Below are positions 60,259-64,000 of a stretch of 64,000 nt of DNA, piece after piece; the stretch's first letter is position 1, and every line of letters starts with the position of its first letter. The notes under the pieces were generated by a model. It ran no database searches, was not told the origin of the DNA, and was given only the letters and a program-made list of their open reading frames with translations. Made by a program: the position numbers and the translations under genes. Source of the DNA: Sporodiniella umbellata (lineage: Eukaryota > Mucoromycota > Mucoromycetes > Mucorales > Rhizopodaceae); NCBI GenBank assembly GCA_025677835.1, contig JAIXMR010000113.1:25169-89168 (forward strand). The letters run 5' to 3'.

Positions 60259-61275
60259 ATTTAAAAAGTTGCAAAAAAAAAAAAAAAAAAAAAAATCCAA
60301 AAAAATTTTCTTAGTAGGGGGCCTAATCCAAGAAAAAAAAAAAAAATAGCCAACCGGATTTAAATCTATTCAACTATCCAAAATCCAGCTTTAATAATGG
60401 TTTCGTTTTGTCTTTGTTTTTTCTTGAAAAAAAAAAAAAAAGTGGCGGTACCCTTAGTCTATAAAAGACAGATTTATTTTATAGTTGTTATTACTGAGGA
60501 CCAACTTTGGTGGCTCAGCTAAACTGAGAGCAATGCCGTATTCACCAAGAACTAGACTATTAAATCTTGAATGGCATTAAAGAGCCCCTTTTAGCCTCAG
60601 TTGTATTCTTTTCAGTGAGATTCTTTCCATAAATAATACATTTAATACCTTAAATTTGGTCCCTTGTCTCATAGATATAATTTTACTTCACTTTTACTAT
60701 ATACCTGTAAAGGTATTATAGTTGTTTGATCTCATTAACAGTAAATTTCTTTTCTCAATCGTTTTTTCAATCCAAACTAGCTTATAGTCGTTTCTAATAA
60801 AGCTTTTTTTAAAAAAGAAAACAAAAATAGCACAGGTACAGTCTGTAGATTCGCATAAAAATACAAGTATGGCGATCTTCCTTCTAAATTTGGCTAATTT
60901 TATTGACATAACACATTGTTCACTATTGTTTGTTCTCAGCGGATCTTGAATCCTACGAGTCTTTTGTATACAGGTTACATGTACGAGTAACAACAAAAGG
61001 TATAAAGAAAGATGAAATAAGAAGAAAGGAAGAAAAGAAAATCAGATAAATCTGCGAAAGTAATCAAGTACTAGTAAGCAAAAAATTTAAATCAACAATT
61101 TATGCCCACGATGGATTGTATCACATTCAGACTATTTTTTCTCTCCTTTTCCCTTTTTTGTATATCTTTTTATTTACTTATTTTTTTTTTAATAATTGCT
61201 CACAATGGTAAATTGCTTTACAAATTGATAAACAGATAAACTTAGCATGCTTCTTCTTTCTTTTTCTAGATTCCT
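60259..61275. other. Divergent promoter region between PHB2 and the Uds1 gene
   Basis: No gene seen. A-runs (60274-60295, 60331-60346, 60427-60441) lie on the prohibitin side. A TTTCTAG acceptor-like site lies seven bases before the Uds1 ATG, so a 5' exon or leader intron for that gene may start within this spacer. Confidence 0.5.
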
Positions 61276-63326
61276 ATGATGCCTAGAAGTGCAGCTGAAG
61301 ATGACGGTCGACCCATGGGATTGAAATTAGCTCGTACCAACTTTTTTAGCTTCCAAAAGAAAGAGGCTACCTCAAAGCAATCACCCATCGAAGACAGATA
61401 CTCTGCTCGCTCTTCTCTTTCTCCAACCCTTCCAGCCCGCTCACCTTTTCGAATTCGAGACTCTCAAGCTTCAGCAAGAAAAAGCTCTCAACAAGGTAAA
61501 AATTACAAAAAATACTATAAAAAAGCGAAAAAGAAAAAAAAACATCTACACACACACATACATATGAGCTTGTACAAATGTAAAGTGTGTTGAGAGCAAG
61601 AAACGAAATGAAATGAAAGTAAAAGCTACAGCGATAAAATATCTTTTAGAACAAGTGACAAAGATTATAAGCACAGAAGAACCCAGTATTTATTCCTCTT
61701 TATCTTCATCCACCTCTTCTGTTACAACACTAGACGATGATTTAAACCAAGAACTGGAAAATATGTGGAAAATAAAATCACCTACAAATCTCAAAAGACC
61801 AGAAGTACAGCAACAAGATTTGTTTTTGCAACTTCTCATATCTCAAGCTGTCATTGATGCTCGAGAATACAAAGTTTTATCTTTTGAAGAAATTGAAGCA
61901 TTAAAAGAGGTAAAAATGAGGCTCCCTATCAACTTTTGACTAAAACTGGCATTCAAAAACAAATAAATTAAAAACGTTACAGCATCGCGAAAAACTTAAA
62001 ACCAAAGTAAAAAACTCATCATCCAAGTTGGAACTCGATAAAAAAATACAAGAGACATCCCATTCTCTTTCACTACTTGCTTCTAATCGTCAATCAGTAT
62101 TACTCTTGAGGGATGAAGCATTGGAGGCAGATCGAAAAGTAGATGAATTGTCAAAACAACTAAAGGAGTTAAAGATAGATGAAATTCAGACACATTACAA
62201 AATACTAGAGCATACCGCCGGTGTACTTTGTCATGGACTTCAACAGCTCGAAAAGAAACGATCTAGCCTACCGCTTTCCGAAATACGCTCCGATTTAGAA
62301 CACATTACAGAAAACCTTATTTCAATCATGAAAAAACACAACGTTCAATACAGTTCAACAGATACCATCAGCTTGTTACACAGCCTTGAAAAGCATATGA
62401 CACAAGAAACATATGGCACAGAGGATTCAGATGATGCAGAAGTTGCACAACTACGCTCGTTGGTCACCGAGATGGAGGCGCAGTTGGCAAAGATACAAGA
62501 TCAGACAGATGCTTTTGAGAAACAGGAACATGATTTGAAGAGAGAAATCGACCAGTATCGTGAGCAGGTTCTCACTTTGCGTTTGGAAAAAGAAAGACAG
62601 ATTAAGAATGCCAAAAGACAGACCCATGTGTTTGAAAACAGTGATCAATTCGATCAGCAACTAGAGGAACAAGAACAGGAATACCAAGCTCAGATAAAAG
62701 AACAAGCGGCCTTGCTGGACAAGACATCAAAAGAATGTGAGAGAATTCAGAACAACCACAATGCTTTGGTGGCCACTTGTGAGGATCTTGAATGGTTAGT
62801 TAAAGACAAATCAAGGGCACTGGAGGCTCGTGATGCTCAAATTGCTCAATTAGAGCAAGACCTTCGATCTGGCCACGTGGGACCTTTACAAGCGGAATTC
62901 GCTGCAAAAGAAGAGGCTTGGATAGAACAGAGTACTACTATGGAAGCAACATATGAAGGTATCCTCAAAGAATTTGATCGACTGACAGGTACAGCGTTGG
63001 AGTTTGAGAGCGATAAAACGAATTATGAACAGCGTATCAATATGTTAACTCGAGAAGTTAAACAACTCGAAACGCTGCTTCAAGAAGAAAAGACTAAAAA
63101 TGCAAAACTCGGAAAAATCAAAGATACGCCTACAACAGCTTCCTTGCGTAAAGAGTTTAGAAAAATGATTAGCGATCTTCAACTTGAGCACCAACACGCA
63201 TTGGAGAAAGAAGCAGAAGAAAAGAAAAGACTAGAAAAGCAGCTCAAGGATTTAAAACATGAAAGAGAAATGGTTAAATATGAACGTGTCAATAAAGGTG
63301 TGCAGACTCCACTGTACATTTCTTAA
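61276..63326 (+). CDS. Uds1-domain (up-regulated during septation) coiled-coil protein
   Basis: At least three exons. Exon 1 gives a basic Ser-rich N-terminus (MMPRSAAEDDGRPMGLKLAR) ending SSQQ. The next exon, joined by a split Val codon near 61620, reads VKATAIKYLLEQVTK. The Uds1 core follows, LFLQLLISQAVIDAREYKVL and SFEEIEALKE, as in the Pfam family named for fission-yeast septation genes. After an intron a 430-residue coiled coil makes up the rest (DEALEADRKVDELSKQLKEL; EVAQLRSLVTEMEAQLAKIQ). Such proteins are poorly characterised and linked to septation or polarity. ATG 61276 is adjacent to a second ATG. The TTTCTAG site just upstream may be a true acceptor, in which case the start is further 5'. 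Confidence 0.75.
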
Positions 63327-63412
63327 GCACATTGTGCCTTCCTCTCTTGAAAAAAAAAAAAAAAAAAGAGTGAAACTATACCATTGATCTACTATTGGAA
63401 TTACTATTACTG

Positions 63413-64000
63413 TTATTTTTTAGAAACATTAGCTCTTTCTTCAAGAGCATCCCAAGATAAAGACCATTCTCTTTTCACTTTTTGCCATGTAGTCGGATCA
63501 AAAAATACATACAATCCACGATCCAAGCCATTTGGCGACGTCCTTCGAAAGCTTTGTACAGGTCGGCCGGTTTCGTCTGCTTCCTTAGTTAACCATAATC
63601 CTAGCTCTTTGTGATAACGCCAATTGCGAGCATATCTAATATTACGATAGCTTAGTGCCTATTATTTAGATGACCTCTATACTTCTTACAACTCTTGTGC
63701 TGCTGCCTCCTGGGCAATATCCTTTGGCATACAGTAAAAAACATAAAATAAAATCTCGTCAGAAAATGTCCTCATACGTTGATGTGCAGGTGGCGATGCC
63801 TGTACTTGGCGATAACAAGTAGGCAAATAATAACCTGGTTCGACATTGAGACCTGGTAAGGTTTGTGTATCTGACCAAGGAGAAATAAAGGTCGAGTATA
63901 TTGAGCTGCAAAACGTAACGTGTTAATGTATCGGCGTTACATCCAAGCTCTTCTCCTTAAATTTTTCTTTTGTTTTTAGGAGACCTTACTCTTCTGTATT
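63413..64000 (-). CDS. NOT2: NOT2/CNOT2 C-terminal part (cut by the window edge)
   Basis: NOT2 is a structural subunit of the Ccr4-Not deadenylase complex. Reading leftwards from the edge, a few bases of an exon at 63985-64000 precede an intron, then SIYSTFISPWSD. The NOT-box follows: EPGYYLPTCYRQVQ, FSDEILFYVFYCMPKDIAQE and, after another intron, RYHKELGLWLTKEADETGR and GLYVFFDPTTWQKVKREWSL. This matches the conserved C-terminal NOT box of NOT2, including the LFYxFYxMPxD and YHKEL motifs. The stop TAA is at 63415-63413. The N-terminal part lies outside the window. It converges with the Uds1 gene (under 90 bp apart). Confidence 0.85.

Overview
This is nuclear DNA from a filamentous fungus, most likely an early-diverging lineage such as Mucoromycota. 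That assignment is an inference. It rests on many short introns (about 45 to 110 nt, GTAAGT-like donors), AT-rich spacers full of A/T homopolymers, compact genes on both strands and protein sequences typical of fungi. I recognise 23 intact or probably intact protein genes, one gene cut by the window edge (NOT2), one damaged gene copy, and one decayed LINE fragment. I saw no tRNA, rRNA, CRISPR array or organellar sequence. Exon joins were worked out by hand from splice signals, reading frame and family conservation, so individual boundaries are predictions.

Layout. 1-3.7 kb: gene-poor AT-rich DNA. 3.7-14.6 kb: a group tied to phosphoinositides, Rho signalling and endocytosis: a Rom2-type Rho1 GEF, a small GRIP golgin, Sla2/End4, and a PI4P 5-kinase of the Mss4 type. 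14.7-24.9 kb: three copies of one flavin-containing monooxygenase (FMO) gene in +, -, + orientation. Two look intact and the third has no ATG, an altered NADPH-loop glycine and an in-frame TGA. The copies are mosaics of one another, and the spacer between the first two holds a decayed LINE reverse transcriptase. 26.6-33 kb: mitochondrial hydroxyacid-oxoacid transhydrogenase and an Itc1/WSTF-like ISWI partner. 33.4-47.8 kb: a dense, more GC-rich block with a BAR-PH-ArfGAP protein, a WOPR transcription factor, coronin, Atg3, a TruB-type pseudouridine synthase, an F-box/LRR protein, a DUF4112 protein, an orphan coiled-coil protein and a secreted LysM/3D-domain protein. 49.4-52.7 kb: an STN1-like OB-fold protein, a KH protein, pterin-carbinolamine dehydratase and an Aim32/sucrase-ferredoxin-like protein. 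53.5-64 kb: EB1/Bim1, a tandem-bromodomain protein, prohibitin-2, an Uds1-domain coiled-coil protein and the C-terminus of NOT2.

Most of the content is conserved housekeeping: polar growth and the actin and microtubule cytoskeleton (Rom2, Sla2, Mss4, ArfGAP, coronin, EB1, Uds1), chromatin and transcription (Itc1, bromodomain, WOPR, NOT2), mitochondria (HOT, prohibitin, Aim32-like) and autophagy (Atg3). I do not claim a wholly new system. The most unusual feature is the FMO triplication with apparent gene conversion. After it come very small internal exons in EB1 (10 nt) and the pseudouridine synthase (25 nt, carrying the catalytic Asp), a terminal Sla2 exon hidden behind a poly-T tract, and an STN1-like telomere-capping candidate.
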